From NCBI GenBank assembly GCA_903820085.1, contig CAIJGA010000015.1, forward strand, positions 19,481 to 83,480: a stretch of 64,000 bases of DNA, in the 5' to 3' direction. Position numbers and translations under genes: made by a program. Shown piece after piece: positions 27,621-37,445 of the stretch. The stretch's first letter is position 1; every line of letters begins with the position of its first letter. The DNA is from an uncultured Chlorobiaceae bacterium (GTDB lineage Bacteria; Bacteroidota; Chlorobiia; Chlorobiales; Chlorobiaceae). The notes under the pieces are model-generated. The model worked only from the letters and a program-made list of their open reading frames with translations. It was not told the DNA's origin and did no database searches.

Positions 27621-28439
27621 TCAGATCGTTATGCCGTAGTTGTCGTTCTGGAAGCCGGCAGCGATGTAAGCTTCGCTGGCGTATGCATAACCCCTGTCGC
27701 CCCAGCCAACGCCCCAGCTATTGCGTACGATAAAGCGCTTGTCGGCGGTATAGCCTACAATTGCGATACAATGGCCTCCTCGAACCGTGCCGGGCTGAAA
27801 GAGATCAAGTTTGCCATTAGTTGTTGTGGCGTGATCCCAGGTTGCATCTACATTAACACCAGCCACGATTGGGCCGTGGGTAGCAAGCCAGGTGCGCCAA
27901 TTGGCAAGATTTTTTCTTAGGTTAAAATAGGCGGCAATACGTCTTGTTGCGGCTGTGGCGTAGAACGTGCTCTCTTCTTCAGTGTACATTTTGGTGGAAA
28001 TGTGGAATGGCAGCACGGTATCGGTTACCGTGCCGTATTTTTTCATGATTTCGAGAGCTGCATTGGCAAAGGTGCCGGATGATTCAATGAAGGTTGTCGG
28101 ATGAGATGTATAGATGTCAGTCTCTTTTGCTCCCATCCAGGAGAGACGAACCGACAGAGGATCATTTGGGGCGAGTCTTCCCGCTTTCACAAAATGGTAA
28201 CGGGCTACGCCGTCTGTGGATCCCCAGCCGACGCACGAACCAGTATTCTCCTGGTCGCCAATCTTCCACCATGAGTCATCGCGCAGATCAACGCTTGCAG
28301 GAAGGGTGGCAGGGGGGGCTGCGATGGCTTTGGCCGCAAGGGCATTTTCTATCTGCCAGTCCTTTGTGGTATCGTGACGTGCAGGCAACAGATTGCAGAT
28401 CCGATCTGCTTCTGGTCTTTTATCATGTTTTACCGTCAT
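27621..28439 (-). CDS. Papain-like cysteine protease (C1 family)
   Basis: A 272-residue C1A peptidase with all catalytic residues in place: Gln63 and Cys69 in DQENTGSCVGWG, His223 in GGHCIAIVGY and Asn240 in VRNSWGVGWGDRG. The part before the mature domain is only about 48 residues, has no hydrophobic signal and contains NLLPARHDTTKDW, resembling short bacterial C1 leaders and not a full prodomain. It therefore appears cytoplasmic unless exported by another route. A good ribosome site (aggag) precedes the ATG. The chagasin-type inhibitor gene follows after 5 bp. Confidence 0.9.
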   Translation of the reverse strand: MTVKHDKRPEADRICNLLPARHDTTKDWQIENALAAKAIAAPPATLPASVDLRDDSWWKIGDQENTGSCVGWGSTDGVARYHFVKAGRLAPNDPLSVRLSWMGAKETDIYTSHPTTFIESSGTFANAALEIMKKYGTVTDTVLPFHISTKMYTEEESTFYATAATRRIAAYFNLRKNLANWRTWLATHGPIVAGVNVDATWDHATTTNGKLDLFQPGTVRGGHCIAIVGYTADKRFIVRNSWGVGWGDRGYAYASEAYIAAGFQNDNYGITI

Positions 28440-28770
28440 AATTGTTCTCCTGTGTTTTGCGAGTGAACCGGGGATATCCCTCGGTTTTCGTCATTCAGTT
28501 GTGAAAAAAATTATTCTTGTAATCGAAAATCTGGATAGTTAACCGTCACCTCCTTGCACCGGTATAGCTGTGATCTTGTTGCTGTGTTTGTGGTATATTT
28601 GCGACGTATAAACAGCGTCAATATATAGCAAATCCATTCGATTCACAATACACCCATGCGTCACTTCAAGCTGATCCCAACCCGATAACAACACTCATTA
28701 TTCAGTTTCAAGGGGTATCAGGCGTGTTCAGCATGAAAGCGGCAAGCTGTTATTTTCTATACGGATATAT
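28440..28770 (-). other. Intergenic region between protease and aminotransferase genes
   Basis: 331 bases with no credible open frame. An imperfect hairpin at 28466-28486 (aaccgggga against tccctcggtt, one bulge) lies about 26 bases upstream of the protease start and would be in its leader. The part next to the aminotransferase stop shows no clear terminator. Confidence 0.45.
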
Positions 28771-29964
28771 TTACCCGCAGTACTTGCGTATGGCTGCGGC
28801 CACTATCGGAATGCCCTCGGCGATCTGTTCAGGGGTGTTGTTGCAGTAGGAGAGGCGCAGGGAGTTGTTGCGCTTGCCTTCAGGATCGAATGTTTTGCCG
28901 GCCACAAAGACTGCGCCTCCTTCGACGGCATGCATCATGATTTGTGTTGCATCGGCCTCATCCGGCAGGGTGAGCCAGATGTAGAAGCCGCCCCGAGGTT
29001 CGTTCCACTGTACGTAATCCGGCAGGTACTGCCTGAGTGCGGCAACCATGGCGTCAGCCCTTCTCTTGTACTCCAGCCGCACCCCCGCGATATAGGTGTA
29101 GATCTGGCCTGAACGGATGAAGGCATCTGCCAATACCTGGGTGAAACTCGGCGAACAGGCATCGGCGGACTGCTTGATGAGCTCGCATTTCTGATAAATC
29201 TTTTCAGGCACCAGCATCCAGCCGAGCCGCAGGCCGGGGCCGAGAATTTTTGAGAAAGAGCCGGTATAGCAGACATTGAGCTCTGCCGGATTGATGGCCT
29301 TGATGGGTTGTAGACGCGGGCGATCCTCTTCATAAAAATAGAGGTCACCGTAGGCATCATCTTCAATGAGCGGAATATTTTGGCCCTGAAGCGCGCTGAT
29401 GAGCTGCTCCTTGCGTTCGGTGGTATAGAGCAGACCCGCCGGGTTATGGAAATAGGGGGTGATATAGAGAAACTTTGCCTTCTCTTTCCGATCGAGTTCC
29501 TGCTGTAGTGCCTCCATTGCAATGCCGTCTCTGTCCACCGGCACCCCTCTCAGTTCCGCTTCATTGGCGCGGAATGCCGAGAGCGCCCCGATAAAGCAGG
29601 GGTTTTCGACAAGGACAGGCTCACCCGGGTCAATAAAGGCTTTGGCCAGCAGGTTGAGCCCCTGCTGGGAGCCGGTGGTGATAAGCAGGCGGTTTTCCTT
29701 TACCGGCAATCCCTTTGTTTCAAGGAATCCTGCAAGCGACTCAAGGAGTGAGGGGAGGCCGGATGTGGGGCCATACTGAAAGGCCGCCTGCTTCTTTTTC
29801 AGGTCGAGTCCGCGGAAGAGCTCTTCAACCTCCTCAACGGGAAAGAGCTCATTGCCGGGCATTCCCCCCGCAAAGGAGATGATGTCAGGGCGCGACGCCA
29901 GGGTCATGAGATCCCTGATTTCCGAAGAACGAAGTGACGATACAGCTTTTGAAAACCGTGGCAT
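28771..29964 (-). CDS. PLP-dependent aminotransferase (2-aminoadipate/aromatic type)
   Basis: A 397-residue fold-type I aminotransferase of the LysN/ARO8-like group, which uses 2-aminoadipate, aromatic or branched substrates. Typical features are ISFAGGMPGNELFPVEE at the N-terminus, TTGSQQGLNLLAKAF, IEDDAYGDLYFY near residue 205, and the PLP lysine in YTGSFSKILGPGLRLGW near residue 235. An ACT-domain gene lies 12 bp upstream on the same strand. Exact substrate is not decidable; an aromatic role would fit the iorAB-paaK genes about 4 kb away. Confidence 0.88.
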   Translation of the reverse strand: MPRFSKAVSSLRSSEIRDLMTLASRPDIISFAGGMPGNELFPVEEVEELFRGLDLKKKQAAFQYGPTSGLPSLLESLAGFLETKGLPVKENRLLITTGSQQGLNLLAKAFIDPGEPVLVENPCFIGALSAFRANEAELRGVPVDRDGIAMEALQQELDRKEKAKFLYITPYFHNPAGLLYTTERKEQLISALQGQNIPLIEDDAYGDLYFYEEDRPRLQPIKAINPAELNVCYTGSFSKILGPGLRLGWMLVPEKIYQKCELIKQSADACSPSFTQVLADAFIRSGQIYTYIAGVRLEYKRRADAMVAALRQYLPDYVQWNEPRGGFYIWLTLPDEADATQIMMHAVEGGAVFVAGKTFDPEGKRNNSLRLSYCNNTPEQIAEGIPIVAAAIRKYCG

Positions 29965-29976
29965 GTTTTTTTTTCT

Positions 29977-30405
29977 TTATACCTGATAGACATCACCTTC
30001 CTGCAGCAACTCCATTTTATGCTCCTGCAGGACAGCGATAATTTTTTGCAATGATTCCGCCCTGATGATGACTGTTGCCTTGCAATCCCCGGACGCGAAG
30101 GCATACATGTAGTCAATCGCGACATTGTTGTCTGAGATGATCTGCAGCGCCTTGTGCAGGCCGCCGGGTCTGTGGGGGATAATCATCCCGACAACCTCGG
30201 TGACTTTGACGGCAAACCCCGCCTTGCGCAATATCTCTGCCGCAGGTTCCGGCCGTCCGACAATCATGCGCAGAATGCCGTAGTCGGCCGTATCGGCAAT
30301 GCTGAATGCCGAGATATTGATGTCGTTGGCGGCAAGGATGCCGGTCAGTTCGGTCAGCCGTCCGGTCCTGTTTTCGAGAAACACCGACAATTGCTTGATA
30401 ATCAT
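29977..30405 (-). CDS. Tandem ACT-domain protein
   Basis: A 142-residue protein made of two ACT domains: the first, MIIKQLSVFLENRTGRLTEL, at residues 1-68, the second, VVGMIIPHRPGGLHKALQII, at about 70-140. ACT domains bind amino acids and control metabolic enzymes. No catalytic domain is attached. It is the first gene of a pair with the aminotransferase, which suggests amino-acid-responsive control of that step. Which amino acid is sensed is unknown. Confidence 0.88.
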   Translation of the reverse strand: MIIKQLSVFLENRTGRLTELTGILAANDINISAFSIADTADYGILRMIVGRPEPAAEILRKAGFAVKVTEVVGMIIPHRPGGLHKALQIISDNNVAIDYMYAFASGDCKATVIIRAESLQKIIAVLQEHKMELLQEGDVYQV

Positions 30406-30920
30406 AGCAGTACCCGATTTTATAATAAGTTATGGTTTGTATACCACAAACATTACAAGATGAAAGCCTCAACCACCTTCACTCACCATTGACAAGAACC
30501 CGTCCAGACAAGTTAAAAACATGCATCAAAAGAGAATGCAGGAACATACAAAAAAGCCTGCAATCAGTCATAACAAAGCAGGGAATTACCCGATGCTTTT
30601 TGGGGGGGTCGGCTTCCGATCAATCAATGATGGCGGCGTTGATCACATGAACTTTAATGTTGAAGACGCGCTTTGCTGAGATTTGGGTTGCCTATGCGAA
30701 TCCAAGCTACACGTCGAGCATCAAGGCATCATATCCAAACCCTCGCGACCTGCAGTTTCGTCAAGACGTAAGTAGTTCCTTTTCTCTATTGCCAAAAAAG
30801 GCGGAACGGTGAGTGCCTTGGTTATGAGATGCTTACTCCAGAGGCAAATGGGACTGGTTGATATCGACAGATAACTGAGGCATATCTCATTAAAAACAGG
30901 TTGATTGCCTCGGCGTTGTT
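30406..30920. other. Gene-poor region, possibly degraded
   Basis: About 515 bases without a convincing gene. Short frames exist in several phases, including an 84-codon minus-strand frame at 30721-30975, but none shows recognisable motifs. No transposase, terminal repeats or RNA fold was recognised. It may be the remains of a decayed gene or a short transferred segment. Confidence 0.4.
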
Positions 30921-31172
30921 TTATTTTTCCGTGGTGTACTGTCTGTTTGTTGGGAGAGCACCGCCACAAGCGCACCAGGGCTGTCTGTAATCTCCCTTTG
31001 CGGTATGCTTTATTGAGGATAGTTTTATTCTTCCTCCTACATTTCCCGATAGTATATCGCCGGGGTATACTGGATTTCTTGAGTATGCAAATGCTCTGGA
31101 TAGGGATAATTTTTTGTCGGCATATTCATCTGCAACGACCCTTAGCCTGTCCCTGTATTCCTGTTCAGTCAT
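30921..31172 (-). CDS. Hypothetical small protein
   Basis: An 83-residue frame starting MTEQEYRDRLRVVADEYADK, a charged helical N-terminus, followed by a Gly/Lys-rich part (GDILSGNVGGRIKLSSI) and a CAC near the end. Composition looks protein-like at the front. The final residues (about 60-83) look like readthrough into non-coding sequence, so it may be a truncated gene. I do not recognise the family. It is flanked by gene-poor DNA, and no partner is apparent. Confidence 0.4.
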   Translation of the reverse strand: MTEQEYRDRLRVVADEYADKKLSLSRAFAYSRNPVYPGDILSGNVGGRIKLSSIKHTAKGDYRQPWCACGGALPTNRQYTTEK

Positions 31173-31285
31173 AACGATCTCCGTTTAGGTTTTTCATTTA
31201 TCCCGAGGCCTTCCTTCAGGAAATAATTTACATGATTATTTCTTTTGCGTCAAGCCTGTGTACAAGATGGTGCGGGAGTAGTTTG

Positions 31286-31624
31286 CTAAGGTTTAGCTTG
31301 CCAACCCATCACGATAATGGACATCCCGATCAGTCCGATGCATGCCCCCACCCAGTCCTGTGCTGATAACTTCACCCCGTCAACGACTCTGAGCCAGACA
31401 AGGGCTGCGGTGACATAGATTCCTCCGTAAGCAGCATAAACCCTGCCGCTGGCCGTGGGATGCAGCGACAGGAGCCAGACGAAGAGCGCCAAACTGCCAG
31501 CCGCTGGAACGAGCAACCAAAGGGATCCGCCTTTGCGAAGCCATAGATAGGGCAAAAAGCAACCTACGATTTCAGCCAAGGCGGTAACAAAGAACAGCCC
31601 AATGGTTTTGAATATCAAATACAC
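31286..31624 (-). CDS. ynfA: YnfA/UPF0060 family membrane protein
   Basis: A 112-residue four-helix membrane protein of the YnfA (UPF0060) family, related in size and shape to small multidrug resistance proteins. Family landmarks are [17 protein letters not shown], then [24 protein letters not shown]. The frame opens with GTG at 31624, but a ggagg lies only 2 bases before it. A TTG at 31618 would have ideal 7-base spacing and is a likely true start. It stands alone between a gene-poor patch and the vWA gene. Confidence 0.88.
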   Translation of the reverse strand: MYLIFKTIGLFFVTALAEIVGCFLPYLWLRKGGSLWLLVPAAGSLALFVWLLSLHPTASGRVYAAYGGIYVTAALVWLRVVDGVKLSAQDWVGACIGLIGMSIIVMGWQAKP

Positions 31625-31700
31625 ATCCTCCAGTTGTCCAGTTGTTGCAGTGCCCGGTTGACGTTCTCTTTGCGGCGAGACGGGATAACCGGCGGTTATA

Positions 31701-33626
31701 CTATTTTTTCGTCTTTATATTTTTCGACGTCTCTACCAGCCTGATGAACTCGCCTCTGTAGCCTTCCTTGTCCTCTCCTTTCGCCTTTCTTGCGATATCG
31801 AGAACCTGGTCAAAGCTGGCTTTATCCTTGAATTCGGATTCGCGCAGCAGCAGTCCCCATTCCGCTACCGCTGCGGCGAAACGAGTGTTTTCAGAGGCGC
31901 TCCCGAATGGTTTGACCGGGCCGCTCAGAGGAACGGAGAGCAGTTTGCTTACATCCTGCTTTGGCTGTTTGTAGCGGAGCTTCATGGTGAGAATTTCGCC
32001 GGAGCCGGCGGCAGACGGGTTTATTGTTGTTTTCTGGTACTTCAATTCGTCTATTCCTGGTACCTTTTCGGTTGAACCAGCCGGAATAATTTCATAGAAG
32101 GCTGTTACGGTATGCCCTGACCCCAGCTCGCCCGCGTCTTTCTTGTCGTTGTTGAAATCCTCGTTTTTCAACAAACGGCTTTCGTATCCCACTAGCCGGT
32201 AGGCTTTAACTTTCAGAGGATTGAATTCAAGCTGGAGTTTTACGTCTTTCGCTATGGTGAACAGTGTTCCGCCCATCTGCGTTACCAGTACTTTTGTTGC
32301 TTCCATGAAGGAGTCGATATAGGAATAATTCCCGTTGCCTTTTTCGGCCAGCTGGCTCATTCTTTCGTCCTTCAGGTTGCCGGTGCCAAATCCGAGAACG
32401 GAGAGAAAGATGCCCTCTTTTCTCTTCTCTTCAATGAAGCGGACGAGAGAACCTGTATCGGAAATGCCGACGTTGAAATCACCGTCCGTTGCTAGGATAA
32501 CCCTGTTATTGCCGCGAGGATTGAAATTCTTTTTGGCCTGCTTGTAGGCGAGCATGATTCCTTCACCGCCTGCAGTACTCCCACCGGCCTCAAGTGCTTC
32601 GAGCGTGTCAAGGATTTTCCGCTTGTTGGATCCGCTTGTTGGTTGCAGGATACAGCCGGCGGCTCCGGCATAGACGCAGATTGAAACGTGGTCCTGCGGA
32701 CGCATCTGGTTAACAAGGAGTTTGAATGCCTGTTTCAAGAGAGGAAGTTTGTCAGGATCCTGCATTGATCCTGAGACGTCGAGGAGAAAGACGAGGTTTG
32801 CAGGGGGGAGCTTGCTTATGTCAATTTTTTTACCTTGCAGGCCTATGCAGACCAGGCTGTGGCGTGTATTCCACGGACAGGTTACCGCTTCCATATTGAC
32901 GGAGAAAGGATGCTCTCCGACAGGTTTCGGGTAATCATAGGAAAAGTAGTTGATCAGCTCCTCTATGCGAACGGCATCTTTCGGCGGTTCTGTTCCTTCG
33001 GTGAGGTATCGTCGGATGTTGGCATAGGAGGCCGTATCGACGTCTATGGAAAATGTGGAAAGGGGTTCTCTGGTTGTCTCCCTAAAAGCGTTTTCGATGA
33101 TGTGTCCGTACTCTTCCGTATTGAAATTAACCGGTATTCCTGGATACGGCATGATTTGATTATAGGGTTGCTGATAGGCGACCGGAGATGGAGGGGCAGC
33201 CATCATCTTACGCATTCGGGATGTACCCGGGGCGGCCATCGGCATCATCATCTGATCGGCCTTGGTGCTCTCTCTTGCCTCCACTTCAGGCGGCAACATC
33301 GGGGGTGCCAGTGGGAGCGGTTGCATGACTATATTAAGAGACAAGGCTTTTCCGGCTTTGATCTTGATGCCCTGCCGGGTCTCTGAGCGGAAGCCTGCCA
33401 GATCGAACCGGACTGAATAGTTGCCTTCAGGAAGAGCTTTGAACGTAAAGGTGCCGTCGTTCGCTGTTTTTATAAAAGCGGATGTCTCGACGATGGTGAC
33501 GGTTACTCCGGGAAGTGCGCTTCCGGCGGTGCTTTTGACTGTACCCGTCAATATTCCCACGGCTACTGCTGCCAGGAAAAGAAAAAGCCCTAGCATGCCA
33601 AAACCAAGAAAAAGCTTGTTTCTCAT
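31701..33626 (-). CDS. vWA-domain protein with carboxypeptidase-regulatory-like domain (YfbK-like)
   Basis: A 641-residue exported or membrane-anchored protein. A hydrophobic N-terminal segment (about residues 7-27) comes first. A carboxypeptidase-regulatory-like beta-sandwich ([18 protein letters not shown] to about residue 100) follows, then a Pro/Met-rich linker. A YfbK-type N-terminal module ([18 protein letters not shown]) precedes a von Willebrand A domain with an intact metal site (DVSGSM near residue 280). The tail is DUF3520-like. Such proteins bind partners through metal; an adhesive or envelope role is likely but unproven. No co-operonic partner was seen. Confidence 0.87.
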   Translation of the reverse strand: MRNKLFLGFGMLGLFLFLAAVAVGILTGTVKSTAGSALPGVTVTIVETSAFIKTANDGTFTFKALPEGNYSVRFDLAGFRSETRQGIKIKAGKALSLNIVMQPLPLAPPMLPPEVEARESTKADQMMMPMAAPGTSRMRKMMAAPPSPVAYQQPYNQIMPYPGIPVNFNTEEYGHIIENAFRETTREPLSTFSIDVDTASYANIRRYLTEGTEPPKDAVRIEELINYFSYDYPKPVGEHPFSVNMEAVTCPWNTRHSLVCIGLQGKKIDISKLPPANLVFLLDVSGSMQDPDKLPLLKQAFKLLVNQMRPQDHVSICVYAGAAGCILQPTSGSNKRKILDTLEALEAGGSTAGGEGIMLAYKQAKKNFNPRGNNRVILATDGDFNVGISDTGSLVRFIEEKRKEGIFLSVLGFGTGNLKDERMSQLAEKGNGNYSYIDSFMEATKVLVTQMGGTLFTIAKDVKLQLEFNPLKVKAYRLVGYESRLLKNEDFNNDKKDAGELGSGHTVTAFYEIIPAGSTEKVPGIDELKYQKTTINPSAAGSGEILTMKLRYKQPKQDVSKLLSVPLSGPVKPFGSASENTRFAAAVAEWGLLLRESEFKDKASFDQVLDIARKAKGEDKEGYRGEFIRLVETSKNIKTKK

Positions 33627-33795
33627 GAGTCTGCCTCCATCCCCTGAATGATTGTTATAAAAATATCGATTCCATTACAAAACAGAGTACAACGTACAGG
33701 TTGTCAGTATAGCCCGGTTTTTCAGGCTGTTGGTAGCTAGAGCAAAGAGAAACAAAAGCCGCGACCAAAGGGTTCTAATTGATAAGTCTTTTTTT

Positions 33796-35097
33796 CTATT
33801 TGAGTTTGCGTTTGTCGATAACCCGCTGTGCCTTGCCCATGCTGCGCTCGATGGTGCCGGGTTCAACCAGCCGGATGGTTGCGCTGATGCCAAGGAGGCT
33901 GGCTATATTGGCCTTGATGCGTTTCCGGAGCCCCTCAAGTTCCTTTATTTCATCGGAGAAGAACTGCTCTTCTATCTCTACCTGGATTTCCAGGATGTCG
34001 AGGTTGTTTTCACGATCGACAACCAGCAGGTAGTGCGGTTTGGTTTCGCTCATTTCAAGCAGTACCGATTCAACCTGTGAGGGGAAGACGTTGACGCCGC
34101 GGATAATAAGCATGTCGTCCGAACGGCCTACGCATTTTTCCATTCTGACCAGCGTGCGTCCGCACTCGCATGGTTCAGCGTGCAGGCGAGTCAGGTCGCG
34201 TGTGCGGTACCGGATCAGCGGCATTGCCTCCTTGGTTGCCGGAGTAAAGACCAGTTCGCCCAACTCTCCGTAGGGCAGCACGACGCCGGTGTCGGGATTG
34301 ATGATTTCCGGGATAAAGTGGTCTTCAAAAATATGCATCCCGTTCTGGCAATGGCATTCCATTGAGACGCCGGGTCCGATAATTTCGCTGAGGCCGTATA
34401 TGTCGTACGCCTTGATTCCGAGCAGGTGCTCAATCTGGGAGCGCATCTCTTCTGTCCAGGGTTCTGCACCGAAGACACCTGCCCTGAGCTTGATTTTATT
34501 GCGGTCTATTTTTTCCTCAACAAGAGCTTCGCCAAGGTAGGCTGCGTATGAGGGGGTGCAGGCAATCACGGTTGAGCCGAAATCCTCCATGAGCTGCAGC
34601 TGTTTTTTAGTATTGCCGCCGGAGATCGGGATGACGGAGGCTCCCACTTTTTCAGCGCCGTAGTGCAGGCCGAGTCCACCGGTAAAGAGGCCGTAGCCGT
34701 AGGCCACCTGAATGATGTCGGATTTGGTTACACCTGCCATGGTGAGCGAACGGGCAACCACTTCGCTCCACATCTGGATGTCGTTATGGGTGTAGCCGAC
34801 GACGGTGGACTTTCCTGTTGTGCCGCTGGATGCATGGAGACGGACAATATCCGACTGCGGCACGGTAAAGAGGCCGAAGGGGTAGTTGTCGCGCAGATCC
34901 TGCTTTGTGGTGAAGGGGAGCTTTTGCAGGTCGTCTATGGTGTTGATGTCGCCCGGCTCAATGCCCATCTCCTCCAGCTTTTTACGATAGAAAGGAACGG
35001 AGTCATAGACTCTTTTTACCATCGACTTTACCCGCTCTCCCTGAAGTTTCAGGAGCTCTTCGCGCTCCATGCACTCATACTGCTTGTTCCAGATCAT
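33796..35097 (-). CDS. paaK: Phenylacetate-CoA ligase
   Basis: A 433-residue adenylate-forming ligase that activates phenylacetate or another aryl acid with ATP and CoA. Motifs are [17 protein letters not shown] (P-loop-like A3), [15 protein letters not shown] (A5) and YRTRDLTRL with the hinge Asp. It overlaps iorB by 4 bp (ATGA), forming iorA-iorB-paaK. With the oxidoreductase it could use arylacetyl-CoA made from aryl pyruvates, or supply arylacetyl-CoA for reductive carboxylation. The direction in this organism is an inference. Confidence 0.93.
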   Translation of the reverse strand: MIWNKQYECMEREELLKLQGERVKSMVKRVYDSVPFYRKKLEEMGIEPGDINTIDDLQKLPFTTKQDLRDNYPFGLFTVPQSDIVRLHASSGTTGKSTVVGYTHNDIQMWSEVVARSLTMAGVTKSDIIQVAYGYGLFTGGLGLHYGAEKVGASVIPISGGNTKKQLQLMEDFGSTVIACTPSYAAYLGEALVEEKIDRNKIKLRAGVFGAEPWTEEMRSQIEHLLGIKAYDIYGLSEIIGPGVSMECHCQNGMHIFEDHFIPEIINPDTGVVLPYGELGELVFTPATKEAMPLIRYRTRDLTRLHAEPCECGRTLVRMEKCVGRSDDMLIIRGVNVFPSQVESVLLEMSETKPHYLLVVDRENNLDILEIQVEIEEQFFSDEIKELEGLRKRIKANIASLLGISATIRLVEPGTIERSMGKAQRVIDKRKLK

Positions 35098-35684
35098 GTC
35101 TCAGTGGCTTGATGTTGAGATAATGCTTTTCCTGTTCTGAATGCCCGGATGTTCATGGCTACAATTTCATCCCCTTTTGCTGCAAAAAGCTTTTCGATTG
35201 AGGCTTCAAGCTCTTGCGGTGCAAGACCGGTAAAAGGGGCTGCGGCACCGAGCATGACCATGTTTGATGTTCTCGCGCTGCCAGCCTGGCGGGCAAGTTC
35301 TGTAGCGCTGACCAGCACCGGACGGTTTGTGCGGTGCAGTTCGGCATGGATATGTTCCATTGCCGGGTAGCCCTCCATATTGATAAAGAGGTCTGTGGAG
35401 GTGACAATCCTGCCTTCTGAAGCCAGAAAGGGCAGATAGCGCAGGGCTTCAAGTGGTTCCACCGAGAGTATCAGGTTTGCCGTGCCTTCTGCAATAAGGT
35501 CGGAGTAGATTTCCTGGTCAGCAATCCGGAGGTGCGATTGTACCGCTCCGCCGCGCTGGCTCATGCCGTGCACCTCTGCCTGACGGACGATGAGGCCGCT
35601 TTGCAATGCGGCGTGGTCGATCACTGCCGCAATGGTGAGTATTCCCTGTCCGCCGACTCCGGCAAGAATGATGTTGATCTGCAT
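35094..35684 (-). CDS. iorB: Indolepyruvate ferredoxin oxidoreductase beta subunit
   Basis: A 196-residue gamma-type domain of the 2-oxoacid:ferredoxin oxidoreductase superfamily. It begins [19 protein letters not shown], the CoA/TPP-binding gamma-domain signature, and contains [20 protein letters not shown]. Together with IorA it converts aryl pyruvates and CoA to aryl-acyl-CoA, CO2 and reduced ferredoxin, a reversible step. It lies 8 bp after iorA and overlaps paaK. Confidence 0.93.
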   Translation of the reverse strand: MQINIILAGVGGQGILTIAAVIDHAALQSGLIVRQAEVHGMSQRGGAVQSHLRIADQEIYSDLIAEGTANLILSVEPLEALRYLPFLASEGRIVTSTDLFINMEGYPAMEHIHAELHRTNRPVLVSATELARQAGSARTSNMVMLGAAAPFTGLAPQELEASIEKLFAAKGDEIVAMNIRAFRTGKALSQHQATET

Positions 35685-35692
35685 AATACTTG

Positions 35693-37303
35693 TTAAACGT
35701 TGGCTGACGGGTTCCGTTTTTTCCGTGCAGCAGTTTCAATACATTCCCGCACCGCAATGACCACCGATACCCCATCCCAGTTGATCTCTTCCCGGAGTAC
35801 GGCAATGTTCTCTGCGAGATGCGATTTAAGCGGGATGATGGTTCTGAGATGTGCCTTTTCAACGCCAAGCCCGAGGCATATTGCCTGAATTTTTGAGCCG
35901 TTGGCCGACGAGTCCTGGCCGCCGGTCATGGCGGTGGTATCGTTGTCGGCAATGATGACGGTCAGGGGCGAATGGCCGTTGATGGCATCGAGCAGGCCGG
36001 TCATGCCGGAGTGCGTGAAGGTTGAATCGCCGATGACGGCAACTGCAGGCCGGAGGCCTGCATCAGCAGCGCCTTTGGCCATGGTGATTGATGCGCCCAT
36101 ATCGACGCAGGTGTGAATGGCATTGTATGGTGCAAGGGCTCCAAGGGTGTAGCAGCCGATGTCGGAAAAGACGTGCTGCTCCTTGCATGAGCTCATGACG
36201 GCGTTGAGTGCTTCGTAGAGGTCGCGGTGGCCGCACCCTTTGCAGAGCTCCGGCGGGCGGTTCACCATGATTGAGGGTATCGGCAGACCCTCTTTTTTTG
36301 TTATACCAAGCGCATGAGTGACACTGTCGGCATTAAGCTCTCCGGCACGGGGGAGTATTCCGTCGAGCCGCCCCTTGATACGCTTGCCGTTCTGGAGACC
36401 AAAATATCCTCTCAGCAGCTCTTCGTAGACCGGGTAGCCCTCTTCAGTGACAAGGATGGTCTCGGAGGTGTTGAAGAACGCTTCGATCTGCTTTTTCGGC
36501 AGAGGGTAATGGCCGATTTTGAGGATGGGGAAGTCGAGGCCGAATGCCTGCCGCACCTCCATTACATAGTTGAAGGCAATGCCGAACGCAAGGACACCGG
36601 TTTTTCCTTTGCCGGGTATAAGGCGGTTCAGCGATGAGTGCTCCGAAATCTCTTGAAGCTGCTCCTGCATACTGAGGAGGTTGTTGTACTGACGGCGGGC
36701 ATTATGCGGCATCAGGACAAAGCGCTCGGGAGCATAGAGGGCATGAAGCGGGTTCTGGATACGAGCTGCAGCGCTTTTTACACCTGCGCGTGAATGCGCA
36801 AGCCTTGTGGTGAGGCGGAGCAGAACGGGAAGCTGAACCGATTCCGACAGGTCGAATGCATAGCGTGTGGCATCATAGAGCTCCTGCTGTGAAGCGGGTT
36901 CAAGTACCGGTACCATGGCAAATTTGCCGTATACCCGGCTGTCCTGCTCGTTTTGCGACGAGTGCATGGATGGGTCGTCCGCCACGGCAACAACCAGCCC
37001 GCCGTTGACACCGGTAATGGCTGAGTTGATGAAAGGATCAGCCGCGACGTTAAGTCCGACATGCTTCATGCAGACAAGAGTCCTTTTGCCGGCATACGAC
37101 ATGCCGAGCGCGGCTTCATAAGCTGTTTTTTCATTGGCCGACCAGGCTGACCGGACTGGTTGCTCCCGTCCGTTCTTGTTTTTCTGGATGTATTCGGTGA
37201 TTTCGGTCGAAGGGGTTCCGGGGTAGGCATAGACTCCGGATATTCCGGCGTCAAGAGCGCCAAGGGCAATGGCTTCAGCGCCCAGCAAAAGTTTTTTGTT
37301 CAT
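35693..37303 (-). CDS. iorA: Indolepyruvate ferredoxin oxidoreductase alpha subunit, no ferredoxin domain
   Basis: A 536-residue catalytic subunit. The pyrimidine-binding half (AYPGTPSTEITEYIQ, near the N-terminus) is followed by the TPP-binding half (GDSTFTHSGMTGLLDAI, then IIADNDTTAMTGGQ). PPELCKGCGHRDLY is the usual cysteine pair of the TPP domain. Characterised archaeal IorA proteins end in a two-cluster ferredoxin module; here the chain stops at about the point where it would begin, and no CxxCxxCxxxC motif is present. The ATG at 37303 is chosen over a TTG at 37321. First gene of iorA-iorB-paaK. Confidence 0.93.
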   Translation of the reverse strand: MNKKLLLGAEAIALGALDAGISGVYAYPGTPSTEITEYIQKNKNGREQPVRSAWSANEKTAYEAALGMSYAGKRTLVCMKHVGLNVAADPFINSAITGVNGGLVVAVADDPSMHSSQNEQDSRVYGKFAMVPVLEPASQQELYDATRYAFDLSESVQLPVLLRLTTRLAHSRAGVKSAAARIQNPLHALYAPERFVLMPHNARRQYNNLLSMQEQLQEISEHSSLNRLIPGKGKTGVLAFGIAFNYVMEVRQAFGLDFPILKIGHYPLPKKQIEAFFNTSETILVTEEGYPVYEELLRGYFGLQNGKRIKGRLDGILPRAGELNADSVTHALGITKKEGLPIPSIMVNRPPELCKGCGHRDLYEALNAVMSSCKEQHVFSDIGCYTLGALAPYNAIHTCVDMGASITMAKGAADAGLRPAVAVIGDSTFTHSGMTGLLDAINGHSPLTVIIADNDTTAMTGGQDSSANGSKIQAICLGLGVEKAHLRTIIPLKSHLAENIAVLREEINWDGVSVVIAVRECIETAARKKRNPSANV

Positions 37304-37445
37304 GCAAAAGCTTTTTTTCAAAAGTACTTACGGTACTTGCATTCCAAAAGCGCAACAAAATGGCTTAAGGTTTTTGATCAGTCCGTTATGACGGAATATA
37401 AAAAAAGCACTCCCATCTTGCATGGCAGATTTTTAGTCATTCGGG

